Shown here piece after piece: positions 44,875-53,768 of a stretch of 64,000 bases of DNA. Origin of the DNA: DASUPK01 sp963728875 (GTDB lineage: Bacteria; Actinomycetota; Thermoleophilia; Solirubrobacterales; 70-9). The notes under the pieces were generated by a model. It did no database searches. It saw only the letters and a program-made list of their open reading frames with translations, and was not told the origin of the DNA. Position 1 is the stretch's first letter, and each line of letters starts with the position of its first letter. The stretch lies in the NCBI GenBank assembly GCA_963728875.1, contig CAVSLJ010000002.1:620001-684000 (forward strand), read 5' to 3'. A program made the translations under genes and the position numbers.

Positions 44875-46482
44875 CTACGGGCCGGGAGTGCGCTCGACCA
44901 CGGCTTCGGCCGTCGCGTCCTCCGCCTCGCGGATCGCGACTCCCTCGAGCGCGTTCGAGATCGCCCGGACGAAGGCGCGCGCCGATGCCTCGAGGATGTC
45001 CGTGGCCACGCCCTGGCCGCTGGCGAGCCGGCCGTTGGCACGCACGGAGACGCTCACCTCGCCCAGGGCGTCGGTGCCGCCGGTGACGGCTTCGACCTCG
45101 TAGCGCTGCAGCTCCGCATCGGTGCCCGTCGCGCCGCGGATCGCACCGAAGATGGCGTCGACCGGCCCGTCGCCGGACGCCTCCGCAACCGACTCCTCCC
45201 CACTCGGCAGCACGACGCTGACCCGGGCATTGGGCGGCTTCTCCGATCCCGCCTCGACCTCGAACCACTTCAGGTTGTAGGCCTCGGCGCTCTCGCGCAT
45301 CTCGTCGGAGACGATCGCCTCCAGGTCGAGCGCGGTGACCTGCTTCTTCTTGTCCGCGATCTCCTTGAAGCGCTTGAACGCCTGGTTGAGGGCGCCGCCC
45401 TCGACCTTGAACCCGAGCTGCTGCAGCGCGTCCTGGAGGGCGTGGCGGCCCGAGTGCTTGCCGAGCACGATCGAGTTGGACTCGAGCCCGACCTCGGTCG
45501 CGTCCATGATCTCGTAGGTCGAGCGCTCCTTGAGCACGCCGTCCTGGTGGATGCCGGACTCATGGGCGAACGCATTTCGTCCCACCACCGCCTTGTTCGG
45601 CGGCACGGAGTAGCCGGTGAGCCGCGAGACCATCCGGCTGGTCCGGGCCAGCTCCCGCGCATCGATGCCGGTGTCGAGACCGTGCGTGTCGCGGCGAGTC
45701 CGGAGCAGCATCACGATCTCCTCGAGCGAGCAGTTGCCGGCTCGCTCACCGATTCCGTTGACCGCGCACTCCACCTGACGGGCGCCGGCCAGAAGGCCGG
45801 CGTAGGAGTTGGATACCGCGAGCCCGAGATCGTCGTGGCAGTGGACCGAGACCTCGATCCCGTCCAGGCCCGGCACCAGCTTGTACAGCTTCTCGAAGTA
45901 CGCGCGGTACTCGGCCGGCGTGGTGTAGCCGACGGTGTCGGGGATGTTGATCGTCGTCGCGCCCTCGGCGACCGCGATCGCGCAGACCTCGGCCGTGAAC
46001 TCGATGTCGGCGCGGGTGGCGTCCATCGGGGAGAACTCGACGTTGTCGGTGTAGGACTTGGCCAGGGTCACGGCCGCCTTCGCCTGCCCCTTGACATCGT
46101 CACGAGTGGTCTGCAGCTGGTGCTCGATGTGGATGTCGGAGGTCGAGATGAAGGTGTGGATCCTGGGGCGCTCGGAGTCCTTGATCGCGTTCCAGGCGGC
46201 GTCGATGTCCGCCTTGTGCGTGCGCGCCAGGCCACAGATCACGGGTCCCTCGACGTTCCGCGCGATCGACTCCACGGCCTCGAAGTCGCCGGGCGAGGTG
46301 ATCGGGAAGCCTGCCTCGATCACGTCGACGCCGAGGCGGGCGAGCTGCTGCGCGATCTCGACCTTCTCCTGCGTGTTCAGCGAGATGCCCGGGGACTGCT
46401 CGCCGTCACGCAGCGTCGTATCGAAGATGTGGACCCGGTTCTCCTCTGAGACCGGACCGGTTACGCCTTCAACGTCACTCAT
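44875..46482 (-). CDS. leuA: 2-Isopropylmalate synthase
   Basis: 535 aa. Condenses acetyl-CoA and 2-ketoisovalerate, the first step to leucine. FDTTLRDGEQSPGISLNTQE carries the metal-binding Asp, then DVIEAGFPITSPGDFEAVES, SVHCHDDLGLAVSNSYAGLL and GRNAFAHESGIHQDGVLKER. The C-terminal ~140 residues are the leucine-sensing regulatory domain. This is the ~520-residue LeuA type, unlike the longer mycobacterial one. A strong ribosome binding site AGGAGAAGGAGG (46499-46488) precedes the ATG. This site is complementary to the Leu codons of the upstream leader peptide, suggesting translational attenuation. Confidence 0.95.
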   Translation of the reverse strand: MSDVEGVTGPVSEENRVHIFDTTLRDGEQSPGISLNTQEKVEIAQQLARLGVDVIEAGFPITSPGDFEAVESIARNVEGPVICGLARTHKADIDAAWNAIKDSERPRIHTFISTSDIHIEHQLQTTRDDVKGQAKAAVTLAKSYTDNVEFSPMDATRADIEFTAEVCAIAVAEGATTINIPDTVGYTTPAEYRAYFEKLYKLVPGLDGIEVSVHCHDDLGLAVSNSYAGLLAGARQVECAVNGIGERAGNCSLEEIVMLLRTRRDTHGLDTGIDARELARTSRMVSRLTGYSVPPNKAVVGRNAFAHESGIHQDGVLKERSTYEIMDATEVGLESNSIVLGKHSGRHALQDALQQLGFKVEGGALNQAFKRFKEIADKKKQVTALDLEAIVSDEMRESAEAYNLKWFEVEAGSEKPPNARVSVVLPSGEESVAEASGDGPVDAIFGAIRGATGTDAELQRYEVEAVTGGTDALGEVSVSVRANGRLASGQGVATDILEASARAFVRAISNALEGVAIREAEDATAEAVVERTPGP

Positions 46483-46487
46483 AAGTA

Positions 46488-46580
46488 CCTCCTTCTCCTG
46501 AGACTTCCGATGACCTGTTCCTGAGTTCGCGGCTGACGCGCCGCCCAGCGCTATTCCCCCCGGAGGGGGAGGAGAAGGAG
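46488..46580 (-). promoter_or_regulatory. leuA translational attenuator (Leu-codon run pairs with Shine-Dalgarno)
   Basis: In the mRNA, CTCCTTCTCCT within the leader peptide's Leu codons (46580-46570) is perfectly complementary to AGGAGAAGGAG of the leuA ribosome binding site (46499-46489). Between them lie a CCCCC-TCC-GGGGG hairpin (46569-46556) covering the leader stop and a GCGGC/GCCGC hairpin (46529-46544). There is no run of U after any hairpin, so control at translation rather than transcription termination is favoured. Stalling at Leu codons would keep the site open. Confidence 0.7.
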
Positions 46581-46610
46581 AAGCGCGAGGCTGTCGAGCC
46601 GGGTCGTCAT
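46551..46610 (-). CDS. leuL: leuA leader peptide
   Basis: 19 aa: MTTRLDSLALLLLLPLRGE, ATG at 46610 and TAG at 46553-46551. Eight of 19 residues are Leu, five of them consecutive, and it lies 68 bases upstream of leuA on the same strand. A possible promoter (TTCGAC, 18-base spacer, TACTCT at 46628-46623) would start transcription only about 6 bases before the ATG, so the peptide is read from an almost leaderless mRNA. Composition and position are those of an attenuator leader sensing charged tRNA-Leu. Too short for ordinary gene finding. Confidence 0.8.
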   Translation of the reverse strand: MTTRLDSLALLLLLPLRGE

Positions 46611-46690
46611 CGAAGTCAAGGCAGAGTAGCGCAGCGAGATCGGCTGGTCGAACGATTTATTGGTCCGGGACGCTCACTAGCGTCACCCCG

Positions 46691-47791
46691 ATGCGCGCGG
46701 ACCAGATCCAGGCGCGGGCGGTCGCCAAGATCGTGCTCGTGGCGCTGTTCTGGGGCGGCGTCGCCCTGCTGCTGGCGATCGCGCTGCTTCACACCCGGAC
46801 CACGCTGCAGTGGGTGGCCGCCGCGGTTTTCCTCGCGCTGGCACTCGATCCCGCTGTGAACCTGATCCTGCGTGCCTGGCCCGGCGAGGGCAAGATGCCC
46901 CGCGTCCTCGGAATCCTGCTCGTCTACGTGGCGGGATTCGCCGCGATGGTCTTCCTGGTCCTGCAGGTCTTCCCGCCGATCGTCCACGACATCGAGTCGC
47001 TGGCGCACAAGCTGCCCCGCTACGTCCACGACTTCGAGGACTGGGCCAACAACAACAAGCACTTCCAGGACCTGAACGCCAAGTACCACATCACCGCGAA
47101 GCTGAGCCAGGAGGCCAGCACCCTGCCCAGCCACCTGAGCAGCGGCGCCAGCACCATCGGCTCGTTCACGGTTAGCGTCCTCGAGCACCTGCTCGCCGCG
47201 ATCACGATCCTCGCGCTGACCTTCTTCCTCCTGCTCGACGGGAGGGGCATGGTCGAGCGCGGCACGGGCCGGCTACCCGCGCTGCAGCGCGACCGCGCGC
47301 GCCGGATCGCCGACCGGGTCGCCGAGGTCGTCAAGGCATACGTGAGCGTCAACCTGCTGCTGGCGGTCGCCGCCGGGTTCCTGACCTGGGGTTTCCTCCA
47401 GGCGGAGGGCTTCCACCTGGCCGTGCCGCTCGCCGTGCTGGTCGCGTTTCTCGACCTGATCCCGCTGATCGGGCTGACGGTCGGCGGCTTCTCGGTCTTC
47501 GCCGTCCTGATGATCGACGGCGGGCCCGGTGACGCGATCGTCTGGCTGATCCTCTTCCTCGTCTACCAGCAGGCGCAGGACCGGGTGATCCAGCCGTTGC
47601 TCTACAAGGGCGGCGCGCTCAAGGTGAATCCGGCCGTGGCGATCGTCGCCGTGATCGTCGGTGCTGAGCTCGCCGGCATCCTCGGCGCCCTGCTGGCGAT
47701 CCCGACTGCGGCGTCGCTCGGGGTCGTGATCGACGAGCTGGTGCTCTCAGATCCCCCCGACGGGGCGGCGGAGCCGGAGCCGGGTAAGTAG
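46691..47791 (+). CDS. AI-2E family transporter (PerM-like permease)
   Basis: 366 aa, about seven hydrophobic segments. It begins with two (AKIVLVALFWGGVALLLAIA and WVAAAVFLALALDPAVNLIL), then VLGILLVYVAGFAAMVFLVL. A long soluble loop (residues ~100-165) precedes ITILALTFFLLLDGRG. The signature regions PLAVLVAFLDLIPLIGLTVG and VYQQAQDRVIQPLLYKGGAL identify the family. Members export various small solutes or ions; the AI-2 link is historical. Divergent from the leu leader region with ~80 bases between, and its 3' end overlaps the convergent membrane-protein gene by 45 bases. Confidence 0.88.
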   Translation: MRADQIQARAVAKIVLVALFWGGVALLLAIALLHTRTTLQWVAAAVFLALALDPAVNLILRAWPGEGKMPRVLGILLVYVAGFAAMVFLVLQVFPPIVHDIESLAHKLPRYVHDFEDWANNNKHFQDLNAKYHITAKLSQEASTLPSHLSSGASTIGSFTVSVLEHLLAAITILALTFFLLLDGRGMVERGTGRLPALQRDRARRIADRVAEVVKAYVSVNLLLAVAAGFLTWGFLQAEGFHLAVPLAVLVAFLDLIPLIGLTVGGFSVFAVLMIDGGPGDAIVWLILFLVYQQAQDRVIQPLLYKGGALKVNPAVAIVAVIVGAELAGILGALLAIPTAASLGVVIDELVLSDPPDGAAEPEPGK

Positions 47792-48508
47792 CTCTCCCCC
47801 GCGCTTCCAGAACGGCCTCCCGCGGTCCCCGGCGAAGCGCTCCTCGGATCGCCGCTTCTGACCGTGCTTGTAGAAAAGCTTGGCCCAGACCGAGTGCGGC
47901 TTTGCGAGCCGGATCGCGCTCACCGCGCCGACCACCGGGACGAAGATGCTCCAGATCGCCATCCCGAACTTCTCCTTCGCCGCGTTCAGGAGTGCGAGGA
48001 GGACCCCCACAAGCCCGAGGGCGCCGACGATGGCCTGGATCTCATCAGCGACCTTCGTGGTCACGTCGATCCAGCCGCGCAGGCTGATCAGCAGCACCCC
48101 CGAGATCGCCGCGGCGATGATCACGGCGTCGATGGACGCTCGGCCCTGCTTCTCCCAGTAGACGTCCTTCAGGTTGAGCCAGAGGGCATATTCGTCGAGG
48201 GTGAGTCCCGTCCCGATGCCGAAGAACACCGCGATGAGCTCCCGCCACGGGCTGTCCGGAGCGATCGCGACGGCGATGTAGCCGAAGACCAGGATCAGCA
48301 GAATGCCCCAGACCAGGTGGTGGATGTGCGTCCCGCCGACGGAGACGTTGCCCGGCCACCAGCTCACCTGGGCCTTGATCATGTGGGTGCTCGTCCGGAT
48401 GAAACCGAACGTGACGAGAAAGGCGACGAAGAAGAGGAAGTGCGGCTCGCGGCCGGTGTCGACGATCCCGTGCTGGTAGGCACTGCCGATGCTCGCCGTG
48501 ATCAACAC
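47747..48508 (-). CDS. Uncharacterised integral membrane protein
   Basis: 253 aa, GTG start. About five or six membrane segments, including FLFFVAFLVTFGFIRTSTHM, LVWGILLILVFGYIAVAIAP, LIAVFFGIGTGLTLDEYALW, AVIIAAAISGVLLISLRGWI and AIVGALGLVGVLLALLNAAK. The charged loop VGGTHIHHLVWG holds three His near the first helices, and LTLDEYALWLNL holds an Asp-Glu pair within a helix; these could bind metal. The C-terminus is a basic cytoplasmic tail. I know no function for this type of protein. Confidence 0.75.
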   Translation of the reverse strand: MLITASIGSAYQHGIVDTGREPHFLFFVAFLVTFGFIRTSTHMIKAQVSWWPGNVSVGGTHIHHLVWGILLILVFGYIAVAIAPDSPWRELIAVFFGIGTGLTLDEYALWLNLKDVYWEKQGRASIDAVIIAAAISGVLLISLRGWIDVTTKVADEIQAIVGALGLVGVLLALLNAAKEKFGMAIWSIFVPVVGAVSAIRLAKPHSVWAKLFYKHGQKRRSEERFAGDRGRPFWKRGGELLTRLRLRRPVGGI

Positions 48509-48531
48509 GGCCGGAAAGCTAGCGACGGCCG

Positions 48532-49197
48532 CTACGGAATACCGCGAGCGAGCTCGCAGCTCTTGGCGGTGTCAACACCGCCGGCGCCGCGACAAGTGTC
48601 CCTTCCCCTGCCGCCGATCAGCCTGTCGGCGCCGCTGCTCCCGACGAGCAGGTCGCTTCCTGCGCCCCCCGCAAGCGAGTCGGGTCCACCACCGCCAACC
48701 AGCAGATCCGTGAGACCCCCGCCGACCAGCCGGTCGCGACCGGGACCTCCGAAGAGCGGGCGCGGCTGCCCGTCGATCACTCCGCCCACCATGACGCTCA
48801 GGCCCGGATCGGCGTCGAAGGTATCGCTGCCGCCGGCCAGGTCGCCGACGATCGCCCCGATGTACCCGGCCGCGCAGCTCACCTCGGTCGCGCTCGTCTC
48901 GCCGTTCTTCGCGTTGTCGAGGCTGCAGTTGGCGCCGCTGCCGTCGGGGTCGCCGAGACCCTCCGGCGCGGTCAGCACGAGGCGGCCGTCGGCCCCCCAG
49001 GCTGTGATCCGGTTGTCGATCCCGCGCTGGTCGGCCAGGGTGAGGACGTTGATCGAGGCGGAGGCGCTCGCTCCGTGGCCGCGCACGGTCCAGACGGCGT
49101 CGGTGACCCCCGGATGCGCCGAGGCAACCGAAGGAACAGCGGCCGCGAGCATGCAGAGCAGACCCGGTGCGATGCCTCTCCCTAGCTTCATCTCCAT
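48532..49197 (-). CDS. Secreted calcium-binding (RTX-like) repeat protein
   Basis: 221 aa with a signal peptide (GIAPGLLCMLAAAVPSVASA, cleavage likely after ASA-HPG). The C-terminal ~75 residues contain RTX-like nonapeptides: GGPGRDRLVGGG, GGGGPDSLAGGAGSD, GGRGRDTCRGAGG. Such repeats bind Ca2+ in a parallel beta-roll. The middle part (ITAWGADGRLVLTAPEGL and NCSLDNAKNGETSATEVSC) has two Cys that may pair. No enzyme domain; exported surface or matrix protein is the best guess. Confidence 0.8.
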   Translation of the reverse strand: MEMKLGRGIAPGLLCMLAAAVPSVASAHPGVTDAVWTVRGHGASASASINVLTLADQRGIDNRITAWGADGRLVLTAPEGLGDPDGSGANCSLDNAKNGETSATEVSCAAGYIGAIVGDLAGGSDTFDADPGLSVMVGGVIDGQPRPLFGGPGRDRLVGGGLTDLLVGGGGPDSLAGGAGSDLLVGSSGADRLIGGRGRDTCRGAGGVDTAKSCELARGIP

Positions 49198-49233
49198 CGA
49201 TCGTAAACCCGGCCCCCGGCCGATCGGAGCGGC

Positions 49234-50268
49234 CTAGGGAACGAGCACGACCTTGCCGATGTTCCGGCGCTCGGCGATGAAGGCATGGGCCTCACCCGCG
49301 CGATCGAAGGGGAAGGCCTCAGCGATCACCGGATCGATCGAGATCGTGCCGGCGTCGAGCTCCTTGTTGAAGGCCTCGAGCACGCGGTCGAGCCCCTCCC
49401 GGTCCTGCCAGGTGAGCATGTTGAGCCCGAAGATGCCCTTGTTCTCGCTCATGAGCTGGAGGCTCTTCCACCAGGGCACGGTCGCGAACGGCATCCGCGC
49501 CAGGCTGGAAAAGAGCTTCTTCATGTCCCGCCCCGTGCCGGTCGAGGCCTCGGTGAGCCCGTACATGATCAGCCTGCCGCCCTCGCGCAGCAGGCGGTAG
49601 TCCTTGCGGAAGTTGGTCGGCCCGGTGGCGTCCATGATCACATCGAGGCCCTCCCCGTCCGTGATCCGCCTGATCTCCCGCTCGAAGTCCTGGTTGCGGT
49701 AGTCGATCGCGTGCTGCACTCCCTGCTCACGAATCGCCTCGTGCTTGGAGGCGGAGGCGGTGCCGAAGATCTCGGCGCCTCGGGAGCGGGCAATCTGAGT
49801 GGCGGAGATCCCGACGCCGCCGCCGGCCGCGTGGATCAGCACCCGGTCCCCCTCGCGCAGCCCGCCCATCATCACCAGCGCCACGTAGGAGGTCGAGTAG
49901 TTGACTGGGAAGGCGGCGCCCTGCTCGTAGCTGAAGCCGTCCGGCAGCGGGAAGACCTGGTTCTCGGGGACCGTGACCATCGATGCCTGCCCTCCGAAAC
50001 GCGTGCCGGCCATCACCTTGTCGCCGGCCTTCACCGACTCGACCCCGTCACCCACCGACTCGACGTCGCCGGCGACCTCGTAGCCGACAACGCAGGGTGG
50101 CTTGGGTGCCTCCGGGTAGAGGCCGACGCGCGCCATCGTGTCGGCGAAGTTGACCCCCGCCGCCTTCACGTCGATCCGCACCTCGCCCGGGCCGACCGGC
50201 GGATCGGGGCGCTCCTGCACCTGAAGGACCTCAGGTCCTCCGTGGCGGGTGATCACGACCGCCCTCAT
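49234..50268 (-). CDS. Quinone oxidoreductase-like (zinc-independent MDR) protein
   Basis: 344 aa. Medium-chain dehydrogenase/reductase: MRAVVITRHGGPEVLQVQER, VGPGEVRIDVKAAGVNFADT, GYEVAGDVESVGDGVES in the catalytic domain, then the NADPH loop VLIHAAGGGVGISATQIARS. No catalytic or structural Zn cysteines are present, as in quinone reductases/crotonyl-CoA reductase relatives. It probably uses NADPH on a quinone or enone. Ten bases upstream of it ends serA on the same strand, so it may be in the serC-serA transcript. Confidence 0.85.
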   Translation of the reverse strand: MRAVVITRHGGPEVLQVQERPDPPVGPGEVRIDVKAAGVNFADTMARVGLYPEAPKPPCVVGYEVAGDVESVGDGVESVKAGDKVMAGTRFGGQASMVTVPENQVFPLPDGFSYEQGAAFPVNYSTSYVALVMMGGLREGDRVLIHAAGGGVGISATQIARSRGAEIFGTASASKHEAIREQGVQHAIDYRNQDFEREIRRITDGEGLDVIMDATGPTNFRKDYRLLREGGRLIMYGLTEASTGTGRDMKKLFSSLARMPFATVPWWKSLQLMSENKGIFGLNMLTWQDREGLDRVLEAFNKELDAGTISIDPVIAEAFPFDRAGEAHAFIAERRNIGKVVLVP

Positions 50269-50277
50269 GAGACGACC

Positions 50278-51858
50278 CTACAGCGAGACCGCGCGGCCGA
50301 CCGAGAAGCCGTCGAGTTCGAGGATGCGGTCGATCGTCGCGGGGTTCACGGGAGCGTCAGTGGTCAGCGCCATCACCGCCGTTTCCCCATCGGGCTCGGC
50401 CCCCACCGCGGCTGAGACGATGTTGACGCCCTCCTCGCCGAAGATCGTCCCGACGCGGCCGATCATGCCCGGCTGGTCGGAATAGCGGAAGATCGCGAGG
50501 TGGTCGGCGAAGGGCAGGTAGAAGTCCTCTCCCCACACTCGTGCCAGGTAGGGGATGTTCCGGGGTCCGACGCCGGTGCCGGCCACCTCGATCACCTCGT
50601 CGCCGGGGCGAAGTCGCACGACGACCAGCTCGGTGAAGTCCTCCGAGGTCGCATCCCTCGTCTCGATCAGCTCGATGCCGCGCTCCTCGGCCATGTGAGG
50701 CCCGTTGACCAGGTTGACCGGCTCCTCGGTGTGTCCGGAGAGGATTCCGACCAGGGCGGCGATGCCGAGGATGCGCGTGTCCTGGTCCGCCAGGCGGCCC
50801 CGGAACTCGACCTCGACCCGGTCGGGCGCACCCTCCCCCAGCGCCTGCGCCAGTCGCCCGAGCTTCTCGCAGAGCGGCACGAACGGCGCCAGCTGCTCCA
50901 TCACCTCTGGGCGGACGGGGGCGATGTTGACTGCCGTCGTCACGACCCCGCCGGTGAGTGCCGCCGTAACCTGCTCGGCGGTGACCACCCCGGCCCGGTC
51001 CTGGGCCTCTGCGGTCGAGGCACCGAGGTGAGGCGTCACGACCACGTCATCGCGCTCCAGGATCGGGTGGCCGGTGAACGGCTCCTCGGGGAACACGTCC
51101 AGAGCGGCGCCGGCGAGCTTGCCCGACTCGAGGCCGGCGACCAGCGCGTCGAGGTCGATCAGCTCGCCGCGGGCGCAGTTGACGATCCGCGCCCCGTCTC
51201 GCATCTTCGATATCGCCGCCCCGTTGATGAAGTCGACGGTTTCGCTGGTCTTCGGCAGGTGCAGGGTGATGAAGTCGGAGCGGGCGTAGAGCTCGTCCGG
51301 GTCATCGATGCCCTCAACTCCGAGCTCGCGGAAGCGCTCGGCGGTGACGAACTTGTCGTAGGCGACCACCTGCATGTCGAATGCCTGGGCCCGAGCGGCG
51401 ACCAGCTGGCCGATCCGGCCGAAGCCGAGGACGCCCAGGGTCTTGCCGTAGAGCTCGGTGCCCTTGAAGCTCGAGCGGTCCCAGTTGCCCGATGCGAGTG
51501 ACGCGTGCGCCTGGGGGATGTTCCGGCAGAGTGCGAGCATCAGCGCCAGCGTGTGCTCGGCCGCGGCGATCGAGTTTGCCTCGGGCGCGTTCGCGACGAC
51601 GATGCCGCGCTTGGTCGCGGCCTCCACGTCCACGTTGTCGACGCCCGTGCCCGCCCGCCCGATCACCTTGAGGTTCTCGGCGCTCTCGATCAGGTCGGGG
51701 GTCAGCTTGGTGGCCGAGCGAATCAGGATCCCGTCGAACTCGCCGATCCGCTTCTCGAGCTCGTCGCCGTCCCAGTCGAGGCCGAGCTCCACATCGAACT
51801 GCTCCCGCAGCAGCTCGACGCCCGAGTCGGCGATCTTCTCCTTGACGAGGACCTTCAT
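50278..51858 (-). CDS. serA: D-3-phosphoglycerate dehydrogenase
   Basis: 526 aa, the long type with an extra ASB domain and a C-terminal ACT domain. First step of serine synthesis. VIGRAGTGVDNVDVEAATKR, then TLGVLGFGRIGQLVAARAQA (NAD site), catalytic Arg in IVNCARGELIDLDALVAGLE, Glu in LDVFPEEPFTGHP and His in VVVTPHLGASTAEAQDRAGV. The ACT part (LAIFRYSDQPGMIGRVGTIF) near the C-terminus would bind serine for feedback. It overlaps serC by 4 bases (ATGA type). Confidence 0.96.
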   Translation of the reverse strand: MKVLVKEKIADSGVELLREQFDVELGLDWDGDELEKRIGEFDGILIRSATKLTPDLIESAENLKVIGRAGTGVDNVDVEAATKRGIVVANAPEANSIAAAEHTLALMLALCRNIPQAHASLASGNWDRSSFKGTELYGKTLGVLGFGRIGQLVAARAQAFDMQVVAYDKFVTAERFRELGVEGIDDPDELYARSDFITLHLPKTSETVDFINGAAISKMRDGARIVNCARGELIDLDALVAGLESGKLAGAALDVFPEEPFTGHPILERDDVVVTPHLGASTAEAQDRAGVVTAEQVTAALTGGVVTTAVNIAPVRPEVMEQLAPFVPLCEKLGRLAQALGEGAPDRVEVEFRGRLADQDTRILGIAALVGILSGHTEEPVNLVNGPHMAEERGIELIETRDATSEDFTELVVVRLRPGDEVIEVAGTGVGPRNIPYLARVWGEDFYLPFADHLAIFRYSDQPGMIGRVGTIFGEEGVNIVSAAVGAEPDGETAVMALTTDAPVNPATIDRILELDGFSVGRAVSL

Positions 51859-52991
51859 CGCCGGACGTCGTCCGCGTTCTCGAGAACCCAGTCGATGCAG
51901 GCCGTGAGCGCCTCGACGTCTCCCGGATCCACCGCCGGGAACATGCCGATCCGCAGCTGGTTGCGGCCCAGCTTCCTGTAGGGCTCGACGTCGACGATGC
52001 CGTTCGCCCGCAGGGTGCTCGCCACGGCGGCCGCGTCAACCTCCTCGGCGAAGTCGATGGTCCCGACCACGAGTGAGCGCTTCGCCGGATCGGCGACGAA
52101 CGGGCTTGCGATCGCCGAAGCGTCGGCCCAGCCATACAGGTGCTCCGAGGAGGCGCGGCTGCGCGAGACACCGAACTCGAGTCCGCCCCCGTCCAGCAGC
52201 CATTCGATCTGGTCGGCCAGGAGGAAGAGCGTCGCCAGGGCAGGGGTGTTGTAGGTCTGATCCTTGCGCGAGTTCTCGAGCGCGGTGGCGAGCGACAGGA
52301 AGGCCGGCTGCCAGCGGCCGTCGGCTCCGTCGAGCTCCTCGATCCGGGCGATTGCCGCCGGGCTCAGGAGGGCGAGCCAGAGCCCGCCCTCCGATGCGAA
52401 GGCCTTCTGGGGTGCGAAGTAATAGGCGTCGGCCTGCGCGACGTCGAGCGGCAGTCCGCCCGCGCCCGAGGTTGCGTCGATCAGGACGAGGCCGTCGCCG
52501 GCGTCCTCGGGACGCTCGACGGGCAGCATCACGCCGGTCGAGGTCTCGTTCTGAGCCCAGGCGATCGCGTCGGCCTGTGGATCGGCGACCGGCGCAGGGG
52601 CGTCGCCGGGCTCGGCCTCGATCAGGATGGGGTCGGCGAGGAACGGGGCGCCCGCCGTCGACTTGGCGAACTTCGAGGAGAACTCGCCATAGACCAGATG
52701 GAGCGCCCGCTCGCGAACCAGGCAGCACGCGGCCGCGTCCCAGAACGCGGTCGTGCCCCCGTTGCCCAGCGCGACCTCATAGCCATCGGGGAGGCTGAAG
52801 AGCTCGCCGAGACCGGTTCGCACGCCGGCGACGAGATCCTTCACCGGCCGCTGCCGGTGCGAGGTCCCGATCAGGTCGTTCTGGCTCGCCAGCTTCGCGA
52901 GCGCCTCAGGCCTCACCTTCGACGGGCCACAGCCGAATCGACCGTCCTCGGGCTTCAGCGCAGCGGGGATCTCAACGATTGTTCGTGTCAT
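51855..52991 (-). CDS. serC: Phosphoserine aminotransferase
   Basis: 378 aa from the ATG at 52991 (MTRTIVEIPAALKPEDGRFG); the GTG at 53021 is less likely. Second step of serine synthesis. The actinobacterial type: FGCGPSKVRPEALAKL at the start, LGNGGTTAFWDAAACCLVRE, VLIDATSGAGGLPLDVAQAD and the PLP-binding Lys in YYFAPQKAFASEGGLWLALL. Operon with serA; no serB was seen nearby. Confidence 0.93.
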   Translation of the reverse strand: MTRTIVEIPAALKPEDGRFGCGPSKVRPEALAKLASQNDLIGTSHRQRPVKDLVAGVRTGLGELFSLPDGYEVALGNGGTTAFWDAAACCLVRERALHLVYGEFSSKFAKSTAGAPFLADPILIEAEPGDAPAPVADPQADAIAWAQNETSTGVMLPVERPEDAGDGLVLIDATSGAGGLPLDVAQADAYYFAPQKAFASEGGLWLALLSPAAIARIEELDGADGRWQPAFLSLATALENSRKDQTYNTPALATLFLLADQIEWLLDGGGLEFGVSRSRASSEHLYGWADASAIASPFVADPAKRSLVVGTIDFAEEVDAAAVASTLRANGIVDVEPYRKLGRNQLRIGMFPAVDPGDVEALTACIDWVLENADDVRR

Positions 52992-53123
52992 CGGCGGACC
53001 GCGGAGGGTAACCATCCCCACTGCCGGACTGCCCTCCGTCGCGTCGGATAGTGTGCCCGCGCGCCTGAAGGGGCCGGCTCAGCCGGGGCGTGAGATCCCC
53101 GAGACCTCGACCTGGAGAGAGAT

Positions 53124-53750
53124 ATGTACCCCATCAGCTACGAAGCGGATCCCGTCCTGGAGGGCAGGAGCCGCCTGACGACATTCTTCCGATACCTGCT
53201 CGCGATTCCATGGTTGATCGTCGCGACCATCTACGGGATCGTCGCCGAGATCGCCACGGTGATCGCCTGGTTCGCGATCGTCTTCACGGGCAAGTACCCC
53301 GAAGGGATCTACAACTTCAACGCCGGGTACCTGCGGATGATCACCAGGGTGAACGGCTTCGAGTACCTGCTGACGGACGAGTGGCCGCCGTTCGGCGGCG
53401 ACGAGGCCCCCGACTATCCGATCCGGATCGGCGTCGCTCCACCGCTCGATGAGTACAGCCGGATGAAGACCCTGTTCCGGATCATCCTCCTGATCCCCGT
53501 GTATCTGCTGGCGATCGTCCAGGCGATCATCCTGGGCGTCTGCACGCTGATCGCGTGGTTCGTGATCCTGTTCACCGCCAAGCTCCCGGAGGGACTGTTC
53601 AATCCGATGCGCTCGGCGTCCGCGTACCTGACCCGCGCAGGAGCGTATTTCCTGCTGATGACCGAGGACTATCCGCCGTTCTCCTATGAGGAGAGCGGCG
53701 CCCCTCCAGCCGGTCAGATCAGCAGCGAGGCCGCCAGCCGCGAGAGCTAG
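53124..53750 (+). CDS. DUF4389 membrane protein
   Basis: 208 aa, ribosome binding site GGAGAGAG before the ATG. Two similar halves: FFRYLLAIPWLIVATIYGIV ... WFAIVFTGKYPEGIYNFNAG and LFRIILLIPVYLLAIVQAII ... WFVILFTAKLPEGLFNPMRS. Each half has two membrane segments and the conserved FTGKYPEG/FTAKLPEG motif, then a soluble end with DEWPPF and EDYPPF. It is an internal duplication, typical of DUF4389. Function unknown. Confidence 0.88.
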   Translation: MYPISYEADPVLEGRSRLTTFFRYLLAIPWLIVATIYGIVAEIATVIAWFAIVFTGKYPEGIYNFNAGYLRMITRVNGFEYLLTDEWPPFGGDEAPDYPIRIGVAPPLDEYSRMKTLFRIILLIPVYLLAIVQAIILGVCTLIAWFVILFTAKLPEGLFNPMRSASAYLTRAGAYFLLMTEDYPPFSYEESGAPPAGQISSEAASRES

Positions 53751-53768
53751 AGATGTCCGAGGTGACCC

